9,038 bases of DNA from Lentisphaeria bacterium UBA1829. Lineage in GTDB: Bacteria; Verrucomicrobiota; Lentisphaeria; Victivallales; UBA1829. The notes under the pieces were generated by a model. The model had not been told where the DNA came from and searched no databases. It saw only the letters and a program-made list of their open reading frames with translations. Position numbers and translations under genes: made by a program. This document shows positions 1 through 6,122 of this stretch, piece after piece. Location of the stretch: positions 1-9,038 of the forward strand of contig DDJH01000106.1 of NCBI GenBank assembly GCA_002338895.1, written 5' to 3'. Positions within the stretch are counted from its first letter, which is position 1. Every line of letters starts with the position of its first letter.

Positions 1-5
1 TGGGG

Positions 6-455
6 TTATTTTTTGAGTTTCTTCAGGATGTCTTCGTAGTGGCGGGTGTATTCCTTGACGCCGCTGTTGCGGAGGTAGCCGGTCTGGGCAAGAACTTTTC
101 CGTCCGCGGAAACAATCAGCACGGTCGGGAAGCCTTCCACGTTGTATTTCCGGGCCAGAGCGTTGTTCTGCTGGACAATGCCCGGCTGAAGTTTTTTACC
201 TCTCGGAAAGTCCGCTTTGAACAGGATGAAGTTTTTCGAAAGAAACTGTTCAAACTCCGGTTTCCCGAAGGCGTCTTTTTCCATCATGATGCAGAATTTG
301 CACCAGTCGGAACCGGTGAAGAGCATCAGAATGGGTTTCTTCTGCTGTTTGGAGGAGGCGACCGCGGTCTGGAAGTTCTCCGTCCACTGGGCAGGCGCTG
401 CAAAGGTGACAAGCGCTCCGCAGAGAAGAAGGGCGGCAATCAGTGCTTTTCTCAT
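6..455 (-). CDS. Exported thioredoxin-fold protein (WCKFC active site)
   Basis: A 149-residue protein with an N-terminal signal peptide (MRK, then a hydrophobic run over residues 4-20; cleavage likely after A20 or A22) followed by a single thioredoxin-like domain. The redox centre is W51-C52-K53-F54-C55 in a GSDWCKFC context, and the cis-proline loop is G108-F109-P110-T111. The GSDWCxxC form is typical of the Thioredoxin_7-like group of periplasmic proteins, so it probably handles thiol-disulfide exchange in the cell envelope; the partner is unknown. The ATG at 455 is chosen because AGGAAAGGA lies 7 nt upstream and the signal peptide begins there. The frame stays open to 572, but that extension would bury the signal peptide and runs through a hairpin. 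It lies 140 bp downstream of pta on the same strand; co-transcription is possible but not shown. The family call is firm; the exact role is not. Confidence 0.87.
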   Translation of the reverse strand: MRKALIAALLLCGALVTFAAPAQWTENFQTAVASSKQQKKPILMLFTGSDWCKFCIMMEKDAFGKPEFEQFLSKNFILFKADFPRGKKLQPGIVQQNNALARKYNVEGFPTVLIVSADGKVLAQTGYLRNSGVKEYTRHYEDILKKLKK

Positions 456-496
456 AGAGATGTCCTTTCCTGTGAATGATGCTGGTTGAGAATTGG

Positions 497-527
497 CGCC
501 GGACGGCGGAACAGTCGTCGTCCGGCG
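497..527. repeat. GC-rich hairpin in the pta-thioredoxin gap
   Basis: CGCCGGACG at 497-505 is a perfect 9-bp inverted repeat with CGTCCGGCG at 519-527, separated by a 13-nt loop. In the leftward transcript it lies between pta and the thioredoxin gene, ending about 40 nt before the thioredoxin start. No T-run follows it on either strand, so it is not a classical intrinsic terminator. It may stabilise or attenuate the transcript. The structure is seen directly; the function is unknown. Confidence 0.55.
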
Positions 528-566
528 GTGCTTTGATCCACTTTGACACCGGAAATGAATCGCTCG

Positions 567-586
567 TTCCATGAAAGTTCATGGAA
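567..586. repeat. Hairpin just downstream of pta
   Basis: TTCCATGA (567-574) and TCATGGAA (579-586) form a perfect 8-bp stem with a 4-nt loop. It begins 10 nt after the pta stop codon in the leftward transcript. No U-tract follows, so it could be a 3'-end stabilising stem, a Rho-assisted terminator or a protein-binding palindrome. Only the symmetry is directly supported. Confidence 0.5.
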
Positions 587-595
587 GCTGGTGAT

Positions 596-1612
596 TTATT
601 CCCATTCGGTGACGGCGCAGACTGCGGCCATGTCGACAATGTCGTCGATCGAGCATCCGCGGCTTCCGTCGACAAACGGTTTGCGCAGTCCGTTGCAGAT
701 CGGTCCGATGGCGGTGGCTCCGGCAAGGCGCTCCGTCGCTTTGTAGATCGAGTTTCCGCAGTTCAGATCCGGGAAGACCAGCACGTTGGCGTGTCCGGCA
801 ACCGGGGAACCGGCAAATTTCTTCTGTCCGATTTCCGGGATGATCGCCGCGTCAAACTGCATTTCGCCGTCGATCAGCAGATCCGGGGCAAGCGCTTTGG
901 CCTTCGCGGTCGCCTGAACCACTTTCTCGATGATCGGATCGTGTGCCGAACCGTTGGTGGAGCAGGAGATCATGGCAACTTTCGGATCGGCTCCCGTGTA
1001 CATCCGGAACCGTTTCGCCGTCTGAATGGCGATTTCCGCAAGCTGGTCCGCGTCCGGAGAGATGTTCAGTCCGCAGTCCGCATAGAAGAACACTCCGTTG
1101 TATCCCCATTTCGGATCGGGCATCTGCATGATGAAGAAGCTGGAGGCGATCCGGTTGCCCGGCGCTACTTTGAACAGCTGGAGGGCGGGTTTGGTTTTCT
1201 GGGCGGTGTTGTGCGCGTAGCCGTTCGGATTGCCGCCGCAGGAGGCGTAGCCGTGGGCGTCGCCGGCGCAGACCATCGCCGCGGAGAACACGCAGGTGTC
1301 CTTCAGCCATTCCCGTGCCTGTTCCGGGGTCAGTCCCTTGTTTTTCCGGATTTCGACGGCCGTGGCGATGTAGCGGTCGAGTTCCGGGGTCTTCAGAAGA
1401 TCGACCAGTTCCACACCGTCGAGAGAGACGGAGTTCTCCTGCGCCAGCTTCTTGATCTCCTCCGCACAGCCCACGAGCACCGGACGGGCGTAGCCGAGGC
1501 GAACCAGTTTCTCCGCCGCTTTGAGGTTGCGCGGATCGTCGCTTTCGGTCAGACAGATTTTACGGTTCAGGGCTTTCGCTTGGCTGCGGATTTTTTCAAG
1601 CACGGTTTCCAT
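596..1612 (-). CDS. pta: Phosphate acetyltransferase (short form)
   Basis: A 338-residue enzyme that interconverts acetyl-CoA plus phosphate and acetyl phosphate plus CoA (EC 2.3.1.8), the CoA-linked half of the Pta-AckA acetate pathway in the cytoplasm. Family landmarks are continuous: KPALQLFK near 141-148, YADCGLNISPDADQLAEIAI (177-196), DGEMQFDAAIIPE (248-260), GSPVAGHANVLVFPDLNCGN (268-287) and GLRKPFVDGSRGCSIDD (308-324). S317, R318 and D324 match the Ser-Arg and Asp active-site residues described in the Methanosarcina enzyme. The length fits the single-domain class, not the roughly 700-residue E. coli type with an extra N-terminal region. The ATG at 1612 has AAAGGAAAG just upstream. 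No ackA lies in the window, so its partner must be elsewhere. Ptb-like butyryl specificity is less likely given the full Pta signature. Confidence 0.95.
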   Translation of the reverse strand: METVLEKIRSQAKALNRKICLTESDDPRNLKAAEKLVRLGYARPVLVGCAEEIKKLAQENSVSLDGVELVDLLKTPELDRYIATAVEIRKNKGLTPEQAREWLKDTCVFSAAMVCAGDAHGYASCGGNPNGYAHNTAQKTKPALQLFKVAPGNRIASSFFIMQMPDPKWGYNGVFFYADCGLNISPDADQLAEIAIQTAKRFRMYTGADPKVAMISCSTNGSAHDPIIEKVVQATAKAKALAPDLLIDGEMQFDAAIIPEIGQKKFAGSPVAGHANVLVFPDLNCGNSIYKATERLAGATAIGPICNGLRKPFVDGSRGCSIDDIVDMAAVCAVTEWE

Positions 1613-1639
1613 ATCGCTCTTTCCTTTATTAGTTGATCG

Positions 1640-1664
1640 GCCGGACCTGCTGCCGGCTCTTTTT
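1640..1664 (+). terminator. Possible rightward terminator inside the pta leader
   Basis: GCCGG (1640-1644) pairs with CCGGC (1653-1657) around an 8-nt loop, followed on the + strand by TCTTTTT. The shape is that of a weak intrinsic terminator pointing right, although no rightward gene lies to its left. On the pta-coding strand the same stem lies about 28 nt before the pta start and could be a leader hairpin. A 5-bp stem is short; chance is possible. Confidence 0.25.
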
Positions 1665-1693
1665 GTTTTCTTTGTAATTTAGCATGGAAAACG

Positions 1694-1707
1694 GACCTTT
1701 AAAGGTC
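1694..1707. promoter_or_regulatory. 14-bp perfect palindrome upstream of pta
   Basis: GACCTTTAAAGGTC is exactly self-complementary and is flanked by AAAC on the left (after one unpaired G) and GTTT on the right, extending the symmetry. It lies about 80 bp upstream of the pta start and 34 bp past the kinase stop. The surroundings are AT-rich, with a nine-T run at 1715-1723. A dimeric repressor or activator site controlling pta is the simplest reading. Alternatively it forms a stem that contributes to kinase transcript termination. I found no convincing -35/-10 pair for pta beside it. Confidence 0.4.
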
Positions 1708-1740
1708 GTTTCTCTTTTTTTTTGAAAAAGGATCCTTCGG

Positions 1741-4700
1741 TCATTTCCATTCCAGAACCAGCGGGAGCTTCTGCCCGGGATTGAGGTTGACGACGATTCC
1801 TCCGCGGCTCCGGTCGCGGTCCAGAAAACATCCCGACATCCCCTGCGGTAGATAATCCGTTCGGCTTGCAAAAATCCGGCCGTCCTCCCAGTAGAGTTTC
1901 CCGTCTTTCGGAACCAGTCCGATCCAGAAGGGCACCTTCAGGACCCGGAAGAGTTCCATCTGTTCACGGGAGCTGTTCCACGACGGCAGTCTCGCGCCGA
2001 ACGCCACCGCCGCCCGCCGTGCCGATTCGTAATCCATCAGGACCGGGATCAATGTGTAGTATTTCCCATTGATCTCCTGCGCCATGGAGCGCAGTTCCGT
2101 TTTTTTCTCCTGGCGGAAATTTTCCAGAACCCGGAGACGGCGGAGAAGAAATTCCGTCGCATTGCCCGGTACAATCCGGGAGATCAGACGCTGCAGCTGT
2201 TCCGGACTCATCTCCTCATCCTGGAAAATGAACAGTTCCGTCGGCGGTTTCAGAAACGCTGTCCCGAACGAGGTGATCCGGCTGCCGGAGACAATCAGCG
2301 TGCTCAGATTCAGCGCATTCAGCGGATCCAGTTCATGAATGGGATTCTCCGCACAGTTCAGTGTCTCCAGACGGGTCAGTTCCCGGAGCGGTTCCAGATC
2401 CCGGATCTGATTCGACGGCGCGTTCAGATGCACCAGTTCCCTGCATCCTTCCAGCGCTTTCAGATCGAACACCCGGTTGTTTCCGATGCTCAGACGGGTC
2501 AGTTTGGTCATCCGTTTCAGCGGATGCAGATCGGTGATCCGGTTGTTGGAGGCGTAGAGCGTTTCCAGACCCGTCGTATCTTCCAGCGGCTGAAGAGTTT
2601 CGATTCTGTTGTTCTCCACGTTGAGCATTCGGAGCGGCATCCCGCGGAGTACGGAGAGATCGGCAATCCGGTTGCTCGAAAGATTCAGATCCGTGATCGG
2701 AAGACCATGAAGCGGAAGAAGATCGTCAATGAGATTGCAGGAGAGATTCACTTTCGTCAGCGGCATGCCCAGAAGCGGCAGAACCGAATGAATCCGGTTG
2801 AAGGAGGCGTGGAGGGTTTTCAGCGGCATGCCCCGCAGACTCTTCAAATCGTCGATCCGGTTGCGCCGGATGTCCAGATGTTCCAGCTTCATGCCCCGGA
2901 GCGGAGCAAGCGATGTGAGGCCGCAGTTGTGGAGTGTGAGATTCTTCAGATTCATTCCCTTCAGAAAATCAATGTTCTTCAGGGGAATTCCCGAGAAGAC
3001 AAGATCGGTCAGCGGAAGGGAGGCCAGCGGGGCCGGATCCGGAATGTGGCACTCGCGAAGGTGCAGGCGCGTCAGTTTCATCGTGCGGATCGGGGCGAAA
3101 TCCTGCGGCGCGGCGGAGGTGAGCGTCAGACTGCTGATCGGAATATCCCGGAGCACGGAAAGGTCCCGGACGCTCTCTCCCGAGGCGGACAGATGGAATC
3201 CGCCGTCCTCCAGATTGAGACGGATCCGGGCTCCTTTCCAGGTCTTCCGCAGAAGCGTTTCCCAGGAGGGAATCCGACTCCGGTATTCGGAAAAAAGTCT
3301 GGCTGTGCGAAGACCGTCTGCCGCTTTCTGTCTCCGTCGAGGGGTCGATGCGGATTCCTCCGCCTCCTGGAACAGTTCGTAGGCCGCGGCAAAGTTCCCC
3401 TTGCGGAGCTGGCGTTCGGCAATGTCGAGAATATCGGCTTTGATCGAAGTGCCAAGTGTCATGATCTTCACGCTCTGGAGATCCAACGTGCATTTCTGAA
3501 ACGAGAAGGCGCAGGCGCTGGCGCGGCCAGGAATCGCGCCGGTCCGGCGGGGATCGGTGTAGTGCAGGACCTCTTTGCCCTGTACGCTCATTTTCAAGGT
3601 CGTCCCGTTGGATTCGGTGGTGAGAATCACATCGATTTTCCAGCTCTCGCCCGGAGGCGGGTTTTCAACGCGCGCTTCCGCAAGGGTCTCTTCATTGTGT
3701 CCGCGGTGGAGCGAGACGTAGGAGTTCCGGCGAGGAAGAAGGGCGAAGACGTAACCGTCGCCGAATCCCGTATTGTTCAGCGTCATCAGAATGACGGCTC
3801 CGGGTGCCGAATCGACGATCCGCAGTTCCGTCAGCATCCGCAGATCCGGCGATGTGATCCTTTCCCGGAAAAACATCCCGATCGGAACCGGCCGCGCGAA
3901 CACCCGCAGTCCTTTCCCCGTTTTCTTGATATAGCGCTCCGCCTGATTCTGCGAAAGTTCATGCTGATGGTTCAGAAGAAATTTCCAGCGGTCCAGAATA
4001 TAGGTGTCGAAAAACGAGTCCTCATATTTCAGTTTCCATTCCCGGTAGTTTTCCCGGCGGATGCGGCTTTCCAGACCGGTGAACGCCTTTTCCGCCGCAA
4101 TGCGCGCCTGTTCGGAGCGCCCGTAGACCCGTTCGCTGAGCATGACCGTATAGATGTGAAGCGCAAGAAACAGAAGAATGATCGCAATGGTCAGAAGGAT
4201 GGAGGAGATCACGTAGATCCGGATCCGGTTCCGTTTCAGCCAGAGCAGAAAGCGGGTCGATATGCCGGCGTTTTCCGCAACCGTGGCAAAGCCGCTCTGA
4301 TAGGCGACGACATCGTCCTTCAGCGCCCCCACACTTTCATACCGCCTCTCCGGATCCCGCGACATCGCCCGGAGAATGATGAACTCCAGCGGAAGAGGGA
4401 TCCGCGAGCCGTTCTCCAGACGGGGCGGTATGATGTTACCGGTCAGAACGTTGCGGAGAATCTCCTCCATGCTCTCCCCGCGGAACGGCGGGTGGAGGGT
4501 CAGAATCGTATACAGAATGGCGCCGAGCGCATAGATGTCGGTCTGCCGACTCCGTCTGCTGTTTTTCCCCGCGGCCTGTTCCGGCGACATATATTCCGGT
4601 GTTCCGCGGATGATCCCGTCCAGCGTCGCTCCGACGGGTTTTTTCGTTTCCTTTTTCTCCGAATCCGCATCGTTTTCCGGCTCTCCGATTCTCCGGGCGA

Positions 4701-5247
4701 TTCCCCAGTCCAGAACCAGCACCTCTCCGTACTCCCCGACCTGAATATTGTCCGGCTTGATGTCCAGATGCAGAATCCCCTTCGAATGCGCGAAGGCGAT
4801 CGCATCGCAGACCTTCAGGAAAATTTCCAGTCTGGCATGGAGGGGATAGCGTTTCTGATAGTCGGGATCTTTCTCCTGCAGTTTTTCCAGAATCTTCGCC
4901 AGCGTGACTCCATGGATCAGCTTCATCGTGAAGAAGGGGACGCCGCTTTTGCTCCGGCCGATGTCGTGGACCGGGACGATGTTCGGATGTTCCAGTACGG
5001 CGGTGATGTGCGCCTCTTCAAGAAACTGGAGCTGTTTGCGTTCGGAGGAGTCTTTGGAGATCGCCATGGCGATATCCCGTCCCACATTGACGTCTTCCGA
5101 GCGGACGACGATTTTCATTCCGCCGGAGCCGATCACATGTTTGGTATGGTACCGTTCGTTCGGGGGGGCTGTGAGACGATCGGCCGGAATCCGGTCCGTG
5201 GTGCTTCCGATGACTGTAGTTTTGTGTTCCGTTTTCCGTTTTCGCAT
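1741..5247 (-). CDS. Membrane Ser/Thr protein kinase with LRR and lectin-like ectodomain
   Basis: A 1168-residue protein. Residues about 33-320 form a Hanks-type kinase: glycine loop GSGGMKIV with K45, HLD (D162) in HLDIKPDN, DWG (D180) for DFG, SPE (221-223) for APE, D237, and R301/R302 near the domain end. The usual VAIK lysine position is alanine (A62, in IAMA). A single membrane helix (about 344-369), preceded by a basic WLKRNRIR stretch, puts the kinase in the cytoplasm. Outside follow a laminin-G-like region (about 411-597), a short helical hairpin (603-632), 14 leucine-rich repeats (703-1000) and a C-type-lectin-like domain (about 1060-1168; WIGL, YWEDG) with only one cysteine. It probably senses an envelope ligand and phosphorylates unknown targets. 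The start is taken as the ATG at 5247; the frame opens at a TTG at 5322, but the 25 extra codons include CTA, which the body of the gene avoids. Confidence 0.9.
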   Translation of the reverse strand: MRKRKTEHKTTVIGSTTDRIPADRLTAPPNERYHTKHVIGSGGMKIVVRSEDVNVGRDIAMAISKDSSERKQLQFLEEAHITAVLEHPNIVPVHDIGRSKSGVPFFTMKLIHGVTLAKILEKLQEKDPDYQKRYPLHARLEIFLKVCDAIAFAHSKGILHLDIKPDNIQVGEYGEVLVLDWGIARRIGEPENDADSEKKETKKPVGATLDGIIRGTPEYMSPEQAAGKNSRRSRQTDIYALGAILYTILTLHPPFRGESMEEILRNVLTGNIIPPRLENGSRIPLPLEFIILRAMSRDPERRYESVGALKDDVVAYQSGFATVAENAGISTRFLLWLKRNRIRIYVISSILLTIAIILLFLALHIYTVMLSERVYGRSEQARIAAEKAFTGLESRIRRENYREWKLKYEDSFFDTYILDRWKFLLNHQHELSQNQAERYIKKTGKGLRVFARPVPIGMFFRERITSPDLRMLTELRIVDSAPGAVILMTLNNTGFGDGYVFALLPRRNSYVSLHRGHNEETLAEARVENPPPGESWKIDVILTTESNGTTLKMSVQGKEVLHYTDPRRTGAIPGRASACAFSFQKCTLDLQSVKIMTLGTSIKADILDIAERQLRKGNFAAAYELFQEAEESASTPRRRQKAADGLRTARLFSEYRSRIPSWETLLRKTWKGARIRLNLEDGGFHLSASGESVRDLSVLRDIPISSLTLTSAAPQDFAPIRTMKLTRLHLRECHIPDPAPLASLPLTDLVFSGIPLKNIDFLKGMNLKNLTLHNCGLTSLAPLRGMKLEHLDIRRNRIDDLKSLRGMPLKTLHASFNRIHSVLPLLGMPLTKVNLSCNLIDDLLPLHGLPITDLNLSSNRIADLSVLRGMPLRMLNVENNRIETLQPLEDTTGLETLYASNNRITDLHPLKRMTKLTRLSIGNNRVFDLKALEGCRELVHLNAPSNQIRDLEPLRELTRLETLNCAENPIHELDPLNALNLSTLIVSGSRITSFGTAFLKPPTELFIFQDEEMSPEQLQRLISRIVPGNATEFLLRRLRVLENFRQEKKTELRSMAQEINGKYYTLIPVLMDYESARRAAVAFGARLPSWNSSREQMELFRVLKVPFWIGLVPKDGKLYWEDGRIFASRTDYLPQGMSGCFLDRDRSRGGIVVNLNPGQKLPLVLEWK
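2248..3141 (-). repeat. Coding array of 14 leucine-rich repeats
   Basis: Fourteen tandem SDS22-like units of the pattern LxxLxLxxNxIxxLxxL lie within the kinase ectodomain (residues 703-1000 from the ATG). The first eight are 21 residues (63 bp) and mostly end in GM or GL before a proline, the next four are 22 residues (66 bp), and the last two return to 21. Units are divergent at DNA level, so the array looks old and stable. Confidence 0.85.
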
Positions 5248-5282
5248 CCCGTTTCCCCGGCGTTGTCCAAAGGCTGTCCGGT

Positions 5283-5311
5283 ACAATAGCCGTTCGGGAG
5301 TCTGAATACAA
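5283..5311 (-). promoter_or_regulatory. Weak candidate promoter for the kinase gene
   Basis: On the minus strand, TTGTAT (5311-5306) and TATTGT (5288-5283) are separated by 17 bp, with 3/6 and 4/6 matches to the sigma-70 boxes. Transcription would start around 5276, giving a leader of roughly 30 nt before the ATG at 5247. The upstream terminator makes a promoter here likely, but the boxes themselves are poor. A GGAGGTGA sequence at 5320-5313 overlaps this region without an in-frame ATG or GTG at suitable distance. Confidence 0.27.
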
Positions 5312-5333
5312 GTCACCTCCAAATTTTTTCCCG

Positions 5334-5357
5334 AAAAAAGCGGAGGGAGAAGTCCGC
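5334..5357 (-). terminator. Intrinsic terminator after the marC-like gene
   Basis: On the minus strand GCGGA (5357-5353) pairs with TCCGC (5344-5340) around an 8-nt loop, followed at once by TTTTTT (5339-5334). It starts 11 nt after the marC stop codon and ends before the kinase start, which is where a terminator separating the two transcripts would be. The 5-bp stem is short but all but one pair are G-C. Confidence 0.55.
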
Positions 5358-5368
5358 ATGGGGCCTTC

Positions 5369-5971
5369 TCAGGAGAGGGTGTGGCGGACTCCCTCCAGAA
5401 TCATTTTGGCGGCAATTGCGGAAAGAAAGAGACCGGTGAGTTTGGTGATGACCTGGATCCCCTCCTGTCGGAAGAGCCGTTCCGCCTGGGTGCCGAGCGC
5501 AAGAAGCGTGGTCAGAAGCAGGGTCGCAACTCCCAGCGCAAGCAGACTGGACAGCGTGTTCCAGAGCGCCCCCCGCTCCAGACCGATCAGAATGAGTCCG
5601 GCCGCCGTGCCCGGTCCGACCGCCATCGGAATCGCGATCGGCACAACCGCGATGCTGCCGTGCGATTCCCGTGCCGAGCCCCGTCTCCGGGCGCTCCCGT
5701 CGCCCCATACCAGACGGATCGCGCAGATCATCAGAATGATCCCCCCGCCCACCTTGAACACCGGAATGTTGATCCCCAGAAGAGAAAACAGACTTTGTCC
5801 GCAGAAAAACAGCAGAACCCCGGAAACAATCACCGCACTCCCGCTCTTCAGACTGATCTGCAGCCGTTCCGACGGCGTGCACTCCGCCGTCAGCGATAAA
5901 AAGGTCGACAGAACCGCAAACGGATTCAGTAGAATCAGTATCTTCAACGATGTCGCAAAAAAAATTTCCAT
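5369..5971 (-). CDS. MarC-family integral membrane protein
   Basis: A 200-residue, strongly hydrophobic protein with about six predicted membrane segments arranged as two related halves. Each half carries the family hallmark: LNPFAVLSTFLSLT (15-28) in the first and PIAIPMAVGPGT (111-122) in the second, separated by a charged loop (DGSARRRGSARESHG, 91-105). The length and these motifs match the MarC/UPF0056 (YhgN-like) family in the inner membrane. Members are called transporters by analogy, but the substrate is generally unknown, and the historical link to multiple antibiotic resistance is not reliable. The ATG at 5971 is preceded by the purine-rich AAGGAGAGAGGGAAGAG. It is divergent from the XRE-cupin regulator across 151 bp, so that regulator may control it. 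It is probably transcribed alone, since a terminator follows. Confidence 0.9.
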   Translation of the reverse strand: MEIFFATSLKILILLNPFAVLSTFLSLTAECTPSERLQISLKSGSAVIVSGVLLFFCGQSLFSLLGINIPVFKVGGGIILMICAIRLVWGDGSARRRGSARESHGSIAVVPIAIPMAVGPGTAAGLILIGLERGALWNTLSSLLALGVATLLLTTLLALGTQAERLFRQEGIQVITKLTGLFLSAIAAKMILEGVRHTLS

Positions 5972-6032
5972 CTCTTCCCTCTCTCCTTCCTGCTGACCCG
6001 ATTCTTTCCGGGATTTATTTTTTGAAAATCGT

Positions 6033-6061
6033 TTGATATTTTAAACTTTGTTTAGTATATT
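6033..6061 (+). promoter_or_regulatory. Near-consensus sigma-70 promoter of the XRE-cupin operon
   Basis: TTGATA (6033-6038) and TATATT (6056-6061) each match the sigma-70 consensus at 5/6 positions, with the ideal 17-bp spacing, in an AT-rich stretch unlike the surrounding coding DNA. The start point would be near 6068, giving a leader of about 55 nt. The spacer contains TAAAC-TTT-GTTTA (6042-6054), a perfect 5-3-5 inverted repeat that could be part of an operator. Confidence 0.7.
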
Positions 6062-6111
6062 ACTCCATCAAAAAGAAAAATCAAGTGATTTTGGAAAATA
6101 TCTTAAACAAA
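6047..6111. promoter_or_regulatory. Inverted pair of 15-bp elements, putative autoregulatory operators
   Basis: TTTGTTTAGTATATT (6047-6061) and AATATCTTAAACAAA (6097-6111) are inverted copies matching at 13/15 positions, 35 bp apart. The first covers the -10 box of the regulator promoter. The second runs up to the AAAGG ribosome-binding site, which begins inside it at 6110. A protein bound at both could block transcription, or loop the DNA. The downstream XRE protein is the obvious candidate, but AT-rich sequence makes chance similarity possible. Confidence 0.42.
6057..6084 (-). promoter_or_regulatory. Candidate leftward promoter for the marC-like gene
   Basis: On the minus strand TTGATT (6084-6079) and TAATAT (6062-6057) are 16 bp apart, each a 4/6 match to sigma-70 boxes. 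Its -10 box coincides with that of the rightward promoter, so two polymerases could not bind together and the genes on either side would compete. The predicted leader is about 80 nt. The evidence is weak and the pair lies in AT-rich DNA. Confidence 0.28.
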
Positions 6112-6122
6112 AGGTTGATATA

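Noticed and set aside
456..572. N-terminal extension of the thioredoxin-like protein to 188 residues.
   Set aside because: It would place a signal peptide internally, crosses the 497-527 hairpin, and a good ribosome-binding site sits directly before the ATG at 455.
581..1636. A 351-codon + strand frame antisense to pta.
   Set aside because: Same codon-register mirror effect; the minus strand encodes an unmistakable phosphate acetyltransferase.
2248..3141. Periodic 63/66-bp DNA signal considered as a tandem repeat or CRISPR-like array.
   Set aside because: The periodicity is fully explained by the leucine-rich repeats in the kinase; there are no identical repeats with variable spacers.
2335..5289. 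A 984-codon open frame on the + strand opposite the kinase gene.
   Set aside because: Its codons are exact reverse complements of the kinase codons, so it stays open simply because the kinase avoids TTA, CTA and TCA. Its protein is Arg/Gln/Phe/Pro-rich without any recognisable domain, whereas the minus-strand protein has clear kinase and LRR motifs.
5324..5339. TTTTTT-CCCG-AAAAAA palindrome as an operator.
   Set aside because: One arm is the U-tract of the marC terminator; homopolymer symmetry of this kind arises easily and gives a weak stem.
6048..6122. N-terminal extension of the XRE-cupin regulator starting at TTG 6048.
   Set aside because: The extension covers the -10 box and an AT-rich leader; the ATG at 6123 has an SD at 8 nt and starts a normal XRE N-terminus.
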